This document shows, piece after piece, positions 1 through 12,343 of a stretch of DNA of 64,000 nucleotides (its first letter is position 1; each line of letters begins with the position of its first letter). Below the pieces are notes generated by a model that was given only the letters and a program-made list of their open reading frames with translations, made no database searches and had not been told where the DNA came from. The DNA is from Limnoperna fortunei (Eukaryota > Mollusca > Bivalvia > Mytilida > Modiolidae), in NCBI GenBank assembly GCA_944474755.1, contig OX104124.1, forward strand, positions 24,278,452-24,342,451, given 5' to 3'. A program made the position numbers and the translations under genes.

Positions 1-2739
1 TGTGCTGTTATTGTTAGCATTGTTAAATGTGCAGAAAGGAAGGGTTAAAAATCCAATCAGTACATTAGAATGTTATTGTGCTGTTATTGTTAGTATTGTT
101 AAATGTGCAGAAATGAAGGGTTTAAAAACGAATAAGTACAGGAGAATGTTATTGTGCTGTTATTGCTAGCATTGTCAAATGTGCAGAAAGGAAGGGTTAA
201 AAAAACTATTAGTACAGGAGAATGTTATTGTGCTGAAATTGTTAGCACTGTGAAGATGCAAAAAGGAAGAGTTAAATAACCGATAAGTACAGGAGAATGT
301 TATTGTGCTGTAATTGTTAGCATTGTTTATTGTGCTGAAAGGAAGGGTTAAAAAACCAATAAGTACAGGAAAATGTTATTGTGCTGTTATTGTTAGCATT
401 GTTAAATGTGCAAAAAGGAAGAGTTAAAAAACCAATAAGTACAGGAGAATGTTATTGTGCTGTTATTGTTATATGTGCAGAAAGGAAGGGTTAAAAAACC
501 AATTAGTACAGAAGAATGTTATTGTGCTGTTATTGTTAGCATTGTTAAATGTGCAAAAAGGAAGGGTTAAAAAACCAATAAGTACAGGAGAATGTCATTG
601 TGTTGTTATTGTAAGCATTGTCAAATGTGCAGATAGGAAGGGTTAAAAAACAATTACTACAGGAGAATGTTATTGTGCTGTAATTGTTAGTATTGTTAAA
701 TGTGCAGAAAGGAAGGGTTAAAAATTCAATTAGTACAGGAGAATGTTATTGTGCTGTTATTGTTAGCATTGTTAAATGTGCAGAAAGGAGGGGTTAAAAA
801 ACCAATTAGTACAGGACAATGTTATTGTGCTGTTATTGTTAGCAGTGGTAAATGTGCAGAAAGGAAGGGTTAAAATCCAATCAGTACATTAGAATGTCAT
901 TGTGCATTTATTGTTAGCATTGTTAAATGTGGAGAAAGGAAAGGTTAAAAAACCAATAAGTACAGGAGAATATTATTGTGCTGTTATTGTTATCATTGTC
1001 AAATGTGCAGAAAGGAAGGGTTAAAAACCAATTAGTACAGGAGAATGTTAATGTGTTGTTATTGTTAAATGTGCAGAAAGGAAGGGTTAAAAACCAATTA
1101 GTACAGGAGAATGTTATTGTGTTGTTTTTGTTAAATGTTCAGAAAGGAAGGGTTAAAAAACCAATTAGTACAGGAGAATGTTATTGTGCAGTTATTGTTA
1201 GCATTGTTAAATGTGCAAAAAGGAAGGGTTAAAAATCCAATCAGTACATTAGAATGTTATTGTGCTGTTATTGTTAGTATTGTTAAATGTGCAGAAAGGA
1301 AGGGTTTAAAAACCAATAAGTACAGGAGAATGTTATTGTGCTGTTATTGTTAGCATTGTCAAATGTGCAGAAAGGAAGGGTTAAAAAACAATTAGTACAG
1401 GAGAATGTTATTGTGCTGAAATTGTTAGCATTGTTAAGATGCAAAAAGGAAGAGTTAAATAACCGATAAGTACAGGAGAATGTTATTGTGCTGTAATTGT
1501 TAGCATTGTTTATTGTGCAGAAAGGAAGGGTTAAAAAACCAATAAGTACAGGAGAATGTTATTGTGCTGTTATTGTTAGCATTGTTAAATGTGCAAAAAG
1601 GAAGAGTTAAAAAACCAATAAGTACAGGAGAATGTTATTGTGCTGTTATTGTTATATGTGCAGAAAGGAAGGGTTAAAAAACCAATTAGTACAGAAGAAT
1701 GTTATTGTGCTGTTATTGTTAGCATTGTTAAATGTGCAAAAAGGAAGGGTTAAAAAAACCAATAAGTACAGGAGAATGTCATTGTGTTGTTATTGTAAGC
1801 ATTGTCAAATGTGCAGAAAGGAAGGGTTAAAAAACAATTACTGCAGGGGAATGTTATAGTGCTGTAATTGTTAGCATTGTTAAGATGCAAAAAGGAAGAG
1901 TTAAATAACCGATCAGTACAGGAGAATGTTATTGTGCTTATGTTGTTAACATTGTTAAATGTGCAAAAAGGAAGGGTTAAAAAACCAATTAGTACAGGAG
2001 AATGTTATTGTGCTGTTATTGTTAGCATTGTTAAATGTGCAGAAAGGATAGGGTTAAAAATCCAATCAGTACATTAGAATGTTATTGTGCTGTTATTGTT
2101 AGCATTGTTAAATGTGCAGAAAGGTATGGTTAAAAAACCAATCAGTACATTAGAATGTTATTGTGCTGTTATTGATAACATTGTCAAATGTGCAGAAATG
2201 AAGGGTTAAAAAAAACAATTAGTACAGGAGAATGTTATTGTTCTGTTATTGTTAGCATTGTTAAATGTGCAAAAAGGAAGAGTTAAAAAACCAATAAGTA
2301 CAGGAGAATGTTATTGTGCTGTTATTGTTATATGTGCAGAAAGGAAGGGTTAAAAACCAATTAGTACAGAAGAATGTTATTGTGCTGTTATTGTTAGCAT
2401 TGTTAAATGTGCAAAAAGGAAGAGTTGAAAACCAATTAGTACAGGAGAATGTTATTGTGCTGTAATTGTTAGCATTGTTAAATGTGCAGAAAGGAAGGGT
2501 TAAAAACCAATTAGTACAGGAGAATGTTATTGTGTTGTTATTGTTAAATGTGCAGAAAGGAAGGGTTAAAACCAATTTGTACAGGAGAATGTTATTGTGC
2601 AGTTATTGTTAAATGTGCAGAAAGGAAGGGTTAAAAAACCAATTAGTACAGGAGAATGTTATTGTGCTGTTATTGTTAGCATTGTTAAATGTGCAAAAAG
2701 GAAGGGTTAAAAAAACCAATTTGTACAGGAGAATGTTAT
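1..2739 (+). repeat. Shortened relative of the 3197-bp higher-order repeat
   Basis: Bases 1 to about 1000 match 2740 onward at an offset of 2739 bp with the same variant order, including the CAGTACATTAG, GGTTTAAAAACGAATAAG and GTTATATGTGC units. After about 1020 the order jumps. A run resembling 4590-4790 follows, then the start of the unit is used again, giving an internal repeat of 1183 bp (the same 65-75-codon stretch at 449 and 1632). The net length is 458 bp, about six monomers, less than the complete unit downstream. I read this as a copy altered by unequal exchange in whole-monomer steps. Exact junctions need alignment. Confidence 0.8.
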
Positions 2740-5700
2740 TGTGCTGTTATTGTTAGCATTGTTAAATGTGCAGAAAGGAAGGGTAAAAAATCCAATCAGT
2801 ACATTAGAATGTTATTGTGCTGTTATTGTTAGTATTGTTAAATGTGCAGAAATGAAGGGTTTAAAAACGAATAAGTACAGGAGAATGTTATTGTGCTGTT
2901 ATTGCTAGCATTGTCAAATGTGCAGAAAGGAAGGGTTAAAAAAACAATTAGTACAGGAGAATGTTATTGTGCTGAAATTGTTAGCACTGTGAAGATGCAA
3001 AAAGGAAGAGTTAAATAACCGATAAGTACAGGAGAATGTTATTGTGCTGTAATTGTTAGCATTGTTTATTGTGCAGAAAGGAAGGGTTAAAAAACCAATA
3101 AGTACAGGAGAATGTTATTCTGCTGTTATTGTTAGCATTGTTAAATGTGCAAAAAGGAAGAGTTAAAAAACCAATAAGTACAGGAGAATGTTATTGTGCT
3201 GTTATTGTTATATGTGCAGAAAGGAAGGGTTAAAAAACCAATTAGGAGAGAAGAATGTTATTGTGCTGTTATTGTTAGCATTGTTAAATGTGCAAAAAGG
3301 AAGGGTTAAAAAACCAATAAGTACAGGAGAATGTCATTGTGTTGTTATTGTAAGCATTGTCAAATGTGCAGATAGGAAGGGTTAAAAAACAATTATTTCA
3401 GGAGAATGTTATTGTGCTGTAATTGTTAGCATTGTTAAATGTGCAGAAAGGAAGGGTTAAAAATTCAATTAGTACAGGAGAATGTTATTGTGCTGTTATT
3501 GTTAGCATTGTTAAATGTGCAGAAAGGAGGGGTTAAAAAACCAATTAGTACAGGACAATGTTATTGTGCTGTTATTGTTAGCAGTGGTAAATGTGCAGAA
3601 AGGAAGGGTTAAAATCCAATCAGTACATTAGAATGTCATTGTGCATTTATTGTTAGCATTGTTAAATGTGGAGAAAGGAAGGGTTAAAAAACCAATAAGT
3701 ACAGGAGAATATTATTGTGCTGTTATTGTTAGCATTGACAAATGTGCAGAAAGGAAGGGTTAAAAAAACAATTAGTACAGGAGAATGTTATTGTGCTGTA
3801 ATTGTTAGCATTGTTAAGATGCAAAAAGGAAGAGTTAAATAACCAATTAGTACAGGAGAATGTTAATGTGTTGTTATTGTTAAATGTGCAGAAAGGAAGG
3901 GTTAAAAATTAATTAGTACAGGAGAATGTTATTGTGTTGTTATTGTTAAATGTTCAGAAAGGAAGGGTTAAAAAACCAATTAGTACAGGAGAATGTTATT
4001 GTGCAGTTATTGTTAGCATTGTTAAATGTGCAAAAAGGAAGGGTTAAAAAACCAATTAGTACAGGAGAATGTTATTGTGCTGTTGTTGTAAGCATTGTTA
4101 AATGTGCAGAAAGGAAGAGTTAAAAATCCAATAAGTACAGGAGAATGTTATTGTGCTGTTATTGTTAGCATTGTTAAATGTGCAAAAAGGAAGGGTTAAA
4201 GGGTTAAAAAAACCAATTAGTACAGGAGAATGTTATTGTGCTGTTATTGTTAGCATTGTTAAATGTGCAGAAAGGAAGGGTTAAAAATCCAATCAGTACA
4301 TTAGAATGTTATTGTGCATTTATTGTTAGCATTGTTAAATGTGGAGAAAGGAAGGGTTAAAAAACCAATAAGTACAGGAGAATATTATTGTGCTGTTATT
4401 GTCAGCATTGTCAAATATGCAGAAAGGAATGTTTAAAAAAACAATTAGTACAGGAGAATGTTATTGTGCTGTTATTGTTAGCATTGTTAAATGTGCAAAA
4501 AGGAAGAGTTAAAAACCAATTAGTACAGGAGAATGTTATTGTGCTGTAATTGTTAGCATTGCTAAATGTGCAGAAAGGAAGGGTTAAAAACCAATTAGTA
4601 CAGGAGAATGTTAATGTGTTGTTATTGTTAAATGTGCAGAAAGGAAGGGTTAAAAACCAATTAGTACAGGAGAATGTTATTGTGTTGTTATTGTTAAATG
4701 TTCAGAAAGGAAGGGTTAAAAAACCAATTAGTACAGGAGAATGTTATTGTGCAGTTATTGTTAGCATTGTTAAATGTGCAAAAAGGAAGGGTTAAAAAAC
4801 CAATTAGTACAGGAGAATGTTATTGTGCTGTTGTTGTAAGCATTGTTAAATGTGCAGAAAGGAAGAGTTAAAAATCCAATAAGTACAGGAGAATGTTATT
4901 GTGCTGTTATTGTTAGCATTGTTAAATGTGCAAAAAGGAAGGGTTAAAAAAACCAATTTGTACAGGAGAATGTTATTGTGCTGTTATTGTTAGCATTGTT
5001 AAATGTGCAGAAAGGAAGGGTTAAAAATCCAATCAGTACATTAGAATGTGATTCTGTGCTGTTATTGTTAGTATTGTTAAGATGCAAAAAGGAAGAGTTA
5101 AATAACCGATCAGTACAGGAGAATGTTATTGTGCTAATGTTGTTAGCATTGTTAAATGTGCAAAAAGGAAGGGTTAAAAAACCAATTAGTACAGGAGAAT
5201 GTTATTGTGCTGTTATTGTTAGCATTGTTAAATGTGCAGAAAGGATAGGGTTAAAAATCCAATCAGTACATTAGAATGTTATTGTGCTGTTATTGTTAGC
5301 ATTGTTAAATGTGCAGAAAGGTAGGGTTAAAAAACCAATCAGTACATTAGAATGTTATTGTGCTGTTATTGATAACATTGTCAAATGTGCAGAAATGAAG
5401 GGTTAAAAAAAACAATTAGTACAGGAGAATGTTATTGTTCTGTTATTGTTAGCATTGTTAAATGTGCAAAAAGGAAGAGTTAAAAAACCAATAAGTACAG
5501 GAGAATGTTATTGTGCTGTTATTGTTATATGTGCAGAAAGGAAGGGTTAAAAACCAATTAGTACAGAAGAATGTTATTGTGCTGTTATTGTTAGCATTGT
5601 TAAATGTGCAAAAAGGAAGAGTTGAAAACCAATTAGTACAGGAGAATGTTATTGTGCTGTAATTGTTAGCATTGTTAAATGTGCAGAAAGGAAGGGTTAA

Positions 5701-5936
5701 AAACCAATTAGTACAGGAGAATGTTATTGTGTTGTTATTGTTAAATGTGCAGAAAGGAAGGGTTAAAACCAATTAGTACAGGAGAATGTTATTGTGCAGT
5801 TATTGTTAAATGTGCAGAAAGGAAGGGTTAAAAAACCAATTAGTACAGGAGAATGTTATTGTGCTGTTATTGTTAGCATTGTTAAATGTGCAAAAAGGAA
5901 GGGTTAAAAAAACCAATTTGTACAGGAGAATGTTAT
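2740..5936 (+). repeat. 3197-bp higher-order repeat, complete copy
   Basis: Landmarks here recur 3196-3197 bp later: AATTTGTACAGG at about 2719 and 5916, the GTTATATGTGC unit near 3210 and 6407, a doubled GGGTTAAA at 4193 and 7389, and the odd AATGTGATTCTGTG at 5045 and 8241. The unit is about 42 monomers long. It carries the TTAAGATGCAAAAAGG / AAATAACCGATAAG variant that is characteristic of the first 30 kb of the window. Start and end were set by the agreement with base 1, so the phase is arbitrary. Confidence 0.88.
4193..4208 (+). repeat. Doubled GGGTTAAA at a monomer boundary
   Basis: This is the first of six sites with an 8-bp direct duplication. It lies in the complete 3197-bp unit; the partner in the next unit is at 7389. 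Confidence 0.9.
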
Positions 5937-8265
5937 TGTGCTGTTATTGTTAGCATTGTTAAATGTGCAGAAAGGAAGGGTTAAAAATCCAATCAGTACA
6001 TTAGAATGTTATTGTGCTGTTATTGTTAGTATTGTTAAATGTGCAGAAATGAAGGGTTTAAAAACGAATAAGTACAGGAGAATGTTATTGTGCTGTTATT
6101 GCTAGCATTGTCAAATGTGCAGAAAGGAAGGGTTAAAAAAACAATTAGTACAGGAGAATGTTATTGTGCTGAAATTGTTAGCACTGTGAAGATGCAAAAA
6201 GGAAGAGTTAAATAACCGATAAGTACAGGAGAATGTTATTGTGCTGTAATTGTTAGCATTGTTTATTGTGCAGAAAGGAAGGGTTAAAAAACCAATAAGT
6301 ACAGGAGAATGTTATTCTGCTGTTATTGTTAGCATTGTTAAATGTGCAAAAAGGAAGAGTTAAAAAACCAATAAGTACAGGAGAATGTTATTGTGCTGTT
6401 ATTGTTATATGTGCAGAAAGGAAGGGTTAAAAAACCAATTAGGAGAGAAGAATGTTATTGTGCTGTTATTGTTAGCATTGTTAAATGTGCAAAAAGGAAG
6501 GGTTAAAAAACCAATAAGTACAGGAGAATGTCATTGTGTTGTTATTGTAAGCATTGTCAAATGTGCAGATAGGAAGGGTTAAAAAACAATTATTTCAGGA
6601 GAATGTTATTGTGCTGTAATTGTTAGCATTGTTAAATGTGCAGAAAGGAAGGGTTAAAAATTCAATTAGTACAGGAGAATGTTATTGTGCTGTTATTGTT
6701 AGCATTGTTAAATGTGCAGAAAGGAGGGGTTAAAAAACCAATTAGTACAGGACAATGTTATTGTGCTGTTATTGTTAGCAGTGGTAAATGTGCAGAAAGG
6801 AAGGGTTAAAATCCAATCAGTACATTAGAATGTCATTGTGCATTTATTGTTAGCATTGTTAAATGTGGAGAAAGGAAGGGTTAAAAAACCAATAAGTACA
6901 GGAGAATATTATTGTGCTGTTATTGTTAGCATTGACAAATGTGCAGAAAGGAAGGGTTAAAAAACAATTAGTACAGGAGAATGTTATTGTGCTGTAATTG
7001 TTAGCATTGTTAAGATGCAAAAAGGAAGAGTTAAATAACCAATTAGTACAGGAGAATGTTAATGTGTTGTTATTGTTAAATGTGCAGAAGGGAAGGGTTA
7101 AAAATTAATTAGTACAGGAGAATGTTATTGTGTTGTTATTGTTAAATGTTCAGAAAGGAAGGGTTAAAAAACCAAATAGTACAGGAGAATGTTATTGTGC
7201 AGTTATTGTTAGCATTGTTAAATGTGCAAAAAGGAAGGGTTAAAAAACCAATTAGTACAGGAGAATGTTATTGTGCTGTTGTTGTAAGCATTGTTAAATG
7301 TGCAGAAAGGAAGAGTTAAAAATCCAATAAGTACAGGAGAATGTTATTGTGCTGTTATTGTTAGCATTGTTAAATGTGCAAAAAGGAAGGGTTAAAGGGT
7401 TAAAAAAACCAATTAGTACAGGAGAATGTTATTGTGCTGTTATTGTTAGCATTGTTAAATGTGCAGAAAGGAAGGGTTAAAAATCCAATCAGTACATTAG
7501 AATGTTATTGTGCATTTATTGTTAGCATTGTTAAATGTGGAGAAAGGAAGGGTTAAAAAACCAATTAGTACAGGAGAATATTATTGTGCTGTTATTGTCA
7601 GCATTGTCAAATATGCAGAAAGGAATGTTTAAAAAAACAATTAGTACAGGAGAATGTTATTGTGCTGTTATTGTTAGCATTGTTAAATGTGCAAAAAGGA
7701 AGAGTTAAAAACCAATTAGTACAGGAGAATGTTATTGTGCTGTAATTGTTAGCATTGCGAAATGTGCAGAAAGGAAGGGTTAAAAACCAATTAGTACAGG
7801 AGAATGTTAATGTGTTGTTATTGTTAAATGTGCAGAAAGGAAGGGTTAAAAACCAATTAGTACAGGAGAATGTTATTGTGTTGTTATTGTTAAATGTTCA
7901 GAAAGGAAGGGTTAAAAAACCAATTAGTACAGGAGAATGTTATTGTGCAGTTATTGTTAGCATTGTTAAATGTGCAAAAAGGAAGGGTTAAAAAACCAAT
8001 TAGTACAGGAGAATGTTATTGTGCTGTTGTTGTAAGCATTGTTAAATGTGCAGAAAGGAAGAGTTAAAAATCCAATAAGTACAGGAGAATGTTATTGTGC
8101 TGTTATTGTTAGCATTGTTAAATGTGCAAAAAGGAAGGGTTAAAAAAACCAATTTGTACAGGAGAATGTTATTGTGCTGTTATTGTTAGCATTGTTAAAT
8201 GTGCAGAAAGGAAGGGTTAAAAATCCAATCAGTACATTAGAATGTGATTCTGTGCTGTTATTGTT
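5937..8265 (+). repeat. 3197-bp higher-order repeat, second copy, truncated by internal crossover
   Basis: It follows the previous copy at +3197 and then +3196 through the diagnostic AATGTGATTCTGTG at 8241. In the previous copy that variant leads into TTAAGATGCAAAAAGG (about 5077). Here it leads instead into AAATGTGCAGAAATGAAGGG, which belongs near the start of the unit (6037). About 959 bp, close to 12.6 average monomers, is therefore missing. The switch lies within roughly 8250-8279. This is a readable unequal-crossover junction. Confidence 0.83.
7389..7404 (+). repeat. Doubled GGGTTAAA at a monomer boundary
   Basis: This is the counterpart of 4193-4208 at +3196 bp. The one-base shortfall against 3197 agrees with a lost A in an intervening A-run. 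Confidence 0.9.
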
Positions 8266-11200
8266 AGTATTGTTAAATGTGCAGAAATGAAGGGTTTAAA
8301 AACGAATAAGTACAGGAGAATGTTATTGTGCTGTTATTGCTAGCATTGTCAAATGTGCAGAAAGGAAGGGTTAAAAAAACAATTAGTACAGGAGAATGTT
8401 ATTGTGCTGAAATTGTTAGCACTGTGAAGATGCAAAAAGGAAGAGTTAAATAACCGATAAGTACAGGAGAATGTTATTGTGCTGTTATTGTTAGCATTGT
8501 TAAATGTGCAGAAAGGAAGGGTTAAAAAACCAATAAGTACAGGAGAATGTTATTGTGCTGTTATTGTTAGCATTGTTAAATGTGCAAAAAGGAAGAGTTA
8601 AAAAACCAATAAGTACAGGAGAATGTTATTGTGCTGTTATTGTTATATGTGCAGAAAGGAAGGGTTAAAAAACCAATTAGTACAGAAGAATGTTATTGTG
8701 CTGTTATTGTTAGCATTGCTAAATCTGCAAAAAGGAAGGGTTAAAAAACCAATAAGTACAGGAGAATGTCATTGTGTTGTTATTGTAAGCATTGTTAAAT
8801 GTGCAGAAAGGAGGGGTTAAAAAACCAATTAGTACAGGAGAATGTTATTGTGCTGTTATTGTTAGCATTGTTAAATGTGCAGAAAGGAGGGGTTAAAAAA
8901 CCAATTAGTACAGGACAATGTTATTCTGCTGTTATTGTTAGCAGTGGTAAATGTGCAGAAAGGAAGGGTTAAAATCCAATCAGTACATTAGAATGTCATT
9001 GTGCATTTATTGTTAGCATTGTTAAATGTGGAGAAAGGAAGGGTTAAAAAACCAATAAGTACAGGAGAATATTATTGTGCTGTTATTGTTAGCATTGTCA
9101 AATGTGCAGAAAGGAAGGGTTAAAAAAACAATTAGTACAGGAGAATGTTATTGTGCTGTAATTGTTAGCATTGTTAAGATGCAAAAAGGAAGAGTTAAAT
9201 AACCGATAAGTACAGGAGAATGCTATTGTGCTGTAATTGTTAGCATTGTTTATTGTGCAGAAAGGAAGGGCTAAAAAACCAATCAGTACAGGAGAATGTT
9301 ATTGTGCTGTTATTGTTAGCATTGTTAAATGTGCAAAAAGGAAGAGTTAAAAACCAATTAGTACAGGAGAATGTTATTGTGCTGTAATTGTTAGTATTGT
9401 TAAATGTGCAGAAAGGAAGGGTTAAAAACCAATTAGTACGGGAGAATGTTAATGTGTTGTTATTGTTAAATGTGCAGAAAGGAAGGGTTAAAAACCAATT
9501 AGTACAGGAGAATGTTATTGTGTTGTTATTGTTAAATGTTCAGAAAGGAAGGGTTAAAAAACCAATTAGTACAGGAGAATGTTATTGTGCAGTTATTGTT
9601 AGCATTGTTAAATGTGCAAAAAGGAATGGTTAAAAAACAAATTAGTACAGGAGAATGTTATTGTGCTGTTGTTGTAAGCATTGTTAAATGTGCAGAAAGG
9701 AAGAGTTAAAAATCCAATAAGTACAGGAGAATGTTATTGTGCTGTTATTGTTAGCATTGTTAAATGTGCAAAAAGGAAGGGTTAAAAAAACAATTAGTAC
9801 AAGAGAATGTTATTGTGCTGTTATTGTTAGCAATGTTAAATATTCAGAAAGGAAGGGTTAAAAATCCAATCAGTACATTAGAATGTTATTGTGCTGTTAT
9901 TGTTAGTATTGTTAAATGTGCAGAAAGGAAGGGTTTAAAAACCAATAAGTACAGGAAAATGTTATTGTGCTGTTATTGTTAGCATTGTCAAATGTGCAGA
10001 AAGGAAGGGTTAAAAAAACAATTAGTACAGGAGAATGTTATTGTGCTGAAATTGTTAGCATTGTTAAGATGCAAAAAGGAAGAGTTAAATAACCGATAAG
10101 TACAGGAGAATGTTATTGTGCTGTAATTGTTAGCATTGTTTATTGTGCAGAAAGGAAGGGTTAAAAAACCAATAAGTACAGGAGAATGTTATTGTGCTGT
10201 TATTGTTATATGTGCAGAAAGGAAGGGTTAAAAAACCAATTAGTACAGAAGAATGTTATTGTGCTGTTATTGTTAGCATTGTTAAATGTGCAAAAAGGAA
10301 GGGTTAAAAAAACCAATAAGTACAGGAGAATGTCATTGTGTTGTTATTGTAAGCATTGTCAAATGTGCAGAAAGGAAGGGTTAAAAAACAATTACTGCAG
10401 GGGAATGTTATAGTGCTGTAATTGTTAGCATTGTTAAGATGCAAAAAGGAAGAGTTAAATAACCGATCAGTACAGGAGAATGTTATTGTGCTAATTTTGT
10501 TAGCATTGTTAAATGTGCAAAAAGGAAGGGTTAAAAAAAACAATTAGTACAGAAGAATGTTATTGTGCTGTTATTGTTAGCATTGTTAAATGTGCAGAAA
10601 GGATAGGGTTAAAAATCTAATCAGTACATTAGAATGTTATTGTGCTGTTATTGTTAGCATTGTTAAATGTGCAGAAAGGTAGGGTTAAAAAACCAATCAG
10701 TACATTAGAATGTTATTGTGCTGTTATTGATAACATTGTCAAATGTGCAGAAATGAAGGGTTAAAAAAAACAATTAGTACAGGAGAATGTTATTGTTCTG
10801 TTATTGTTAGCATTGTTAAATGTGCAAAAAGGAAGAGTTAAAAAACCAATAAGTACAGGAGAATGTTATTGTGCTGTTATTGTTATATGTGCAGAAAGGA
10901 AGGGTTAAAAACCAATTAGTACAGAAGAATGTTATTGTGCTGTTATTGTTAGCATTGTTAAATGTGCAAAAAGGAAGAGTTGAAAACCAATTAGTACAGG
11001 AGAATGTTATTGTGCTGTAATTGTTAGCATTGTTAAATGTGCAGAAAGGAAGGGTTAAAAACCAATTAGTACAGGAGAATGTTATTGTGTTGTTATTGTT
11101 AAATGTGCAGAAAGGAAGGGTTAAAACCAATTAGTACAGGAGAATGTTATTGTGTTGTTATTGTTAAATGTGCGGAAAGGAAGGGTTAAAAAACCAATTA

Positions 11201-12343
11201 GTACCCGAGAATGTTATTCTGCAGTTATTGTTAGCATTGTTAAATGTGCAAAAAGGAAGGGTTAAAAAACCAATAAATACAGGAGAATGTTATTGTGCTG
11301 TTCTTGTTAGCATTGTTAAATGTGCAGAAAGGAAGAGTTAAAAATCCAAAAAGTACAGGAGAATGTTATTGTGCTGTTATTGTTAGCATTGTTAAATGTG
11401 CAGAAAGGAAGGGTTAAAAAACCAATTAGTACAGGAGAATGTTATTGTGCAGTTATTGTTAAATGTGCAGAAAGGAAGGGTTAAAAAACCAATTAGTACA
11501 GGAGAATGTTATTGTGCTGTTATTGTTAGCATTGTCAAATGTGCAAAAAGGAAGAGTTAAAAAACCAATAAGTACAGGAGAATGTTATTGTGCTGTTATT
11601 GTTATATGTGCAGAAAGGAAGGGTTAAAAACCAATTAGTACAGGAGAATGTTATTGTGCTGTAATTGTTAGCATTGTTAAATGTGCAGAAAGGAAGGGTT
11701 AAAAACCAATTAGTACAGGAGAATGTTATTGTGTTGTTATTGTTAAATGTTCAGAAAGGAAGGGTTAAAAAGCCAATTAGTACAGGAGAATGTTATTGTG
11801 CTGTTATTGTTAGCATTGTTAAATGTGCAGAAAGGAAGAGTTAAAAATCCAATAAGTAGAGGAGAATGTTATTGTGCTGTAATTGTTAGCATTGTTAAAT
11901 GTGCAAAAGGGAAGGGTTAAAAAACCAATAAGTACAGGAGAATGTCATTGTGTTGTTATTGTAAGCATTGTCAAATGTGCAGAAAGGAAGGGTTAAAAAC
12001 AATTAGTACAGGAGAATGTTATTGTGCTGTAATTGTTAGCATTGTTAAGATGCAAAAAGGAAGAGTTAAATAACCGATCAGTACAGGAGAATGTTATTGT
12101 GCTGTTGTTGTTAGCATTGTTAAATGTGCAACAAGGAAGGGTTAAAAAGACCAATTAGAAGAGGAGAATGTTATTGTTCAGTTATTGTTAGCATTGTTTA
12201 ATGTGCAGAAAGGAGGGGTTAAAAAACCAATTAGTACAGGAGAATGTTATTGTGCTGTTATTGTTAGCATTGTTAAATGTGCAGAAAGGAAGGGTTAAAA
12301 AACCAATTAGTACAGGAGAATGTTATTGTGCAGTTATTGTTAA
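8266..12343 (+). repeat. Older-type satellite stretch with copies of upstream modules
   Basis: No gene is seen here, only satellite. It opens as a third start of the 3197-type unit, now offset 2238 bp from the second copy. Between 10186 and about 11130 it is almost the same as 1632-2575 at an offset of 8554-8555 bp. This includes the run in which AAGAGTTGAAAACC replaces AAGGGTTAAAAACC (about 10975). From about 11.1 kb it passes through variants such as AGTACCCGAG (11201) and TAAATACAGG (11275) that recur near 30.7 kb in part. The region bears the CGATAAG and CGATCAG variants typical of the flanks of block D. Confidence 0.85.

Noticed and set aside
449..646. Plus-strand open frames with Leu/Val-rich segments resembling membrane spans
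   Set aside because: The apparent hydrophobic stretches come from the T/G-rich half of each monomer read in one frame. Each frame ends within two to five monomers at TAA or TAG in GGTTAA, GTTAGC or ATTAGTAC.
2261..2575. Minus-strand open frames of about 60-128 codons with repeated Asn/Thr/Phe/Cys-rich segments
   Set aside because: They are translations of the satellite. They start and stop at repeat landmarks, have no conserved frame because 76 and 67 are both 1 modulo 3, and show no domain or signal independent of the monomer.
4193..4208. Telomere-like repeat (GGGTTAAA doubled; GTAGGGTTAAAA elsewhere)
   Set aside because: Only two tandem copies of an 8-mer exist at each site. They arise from the monomer boundary and do not extend as TTAGGG or TTTAGGG arrays.
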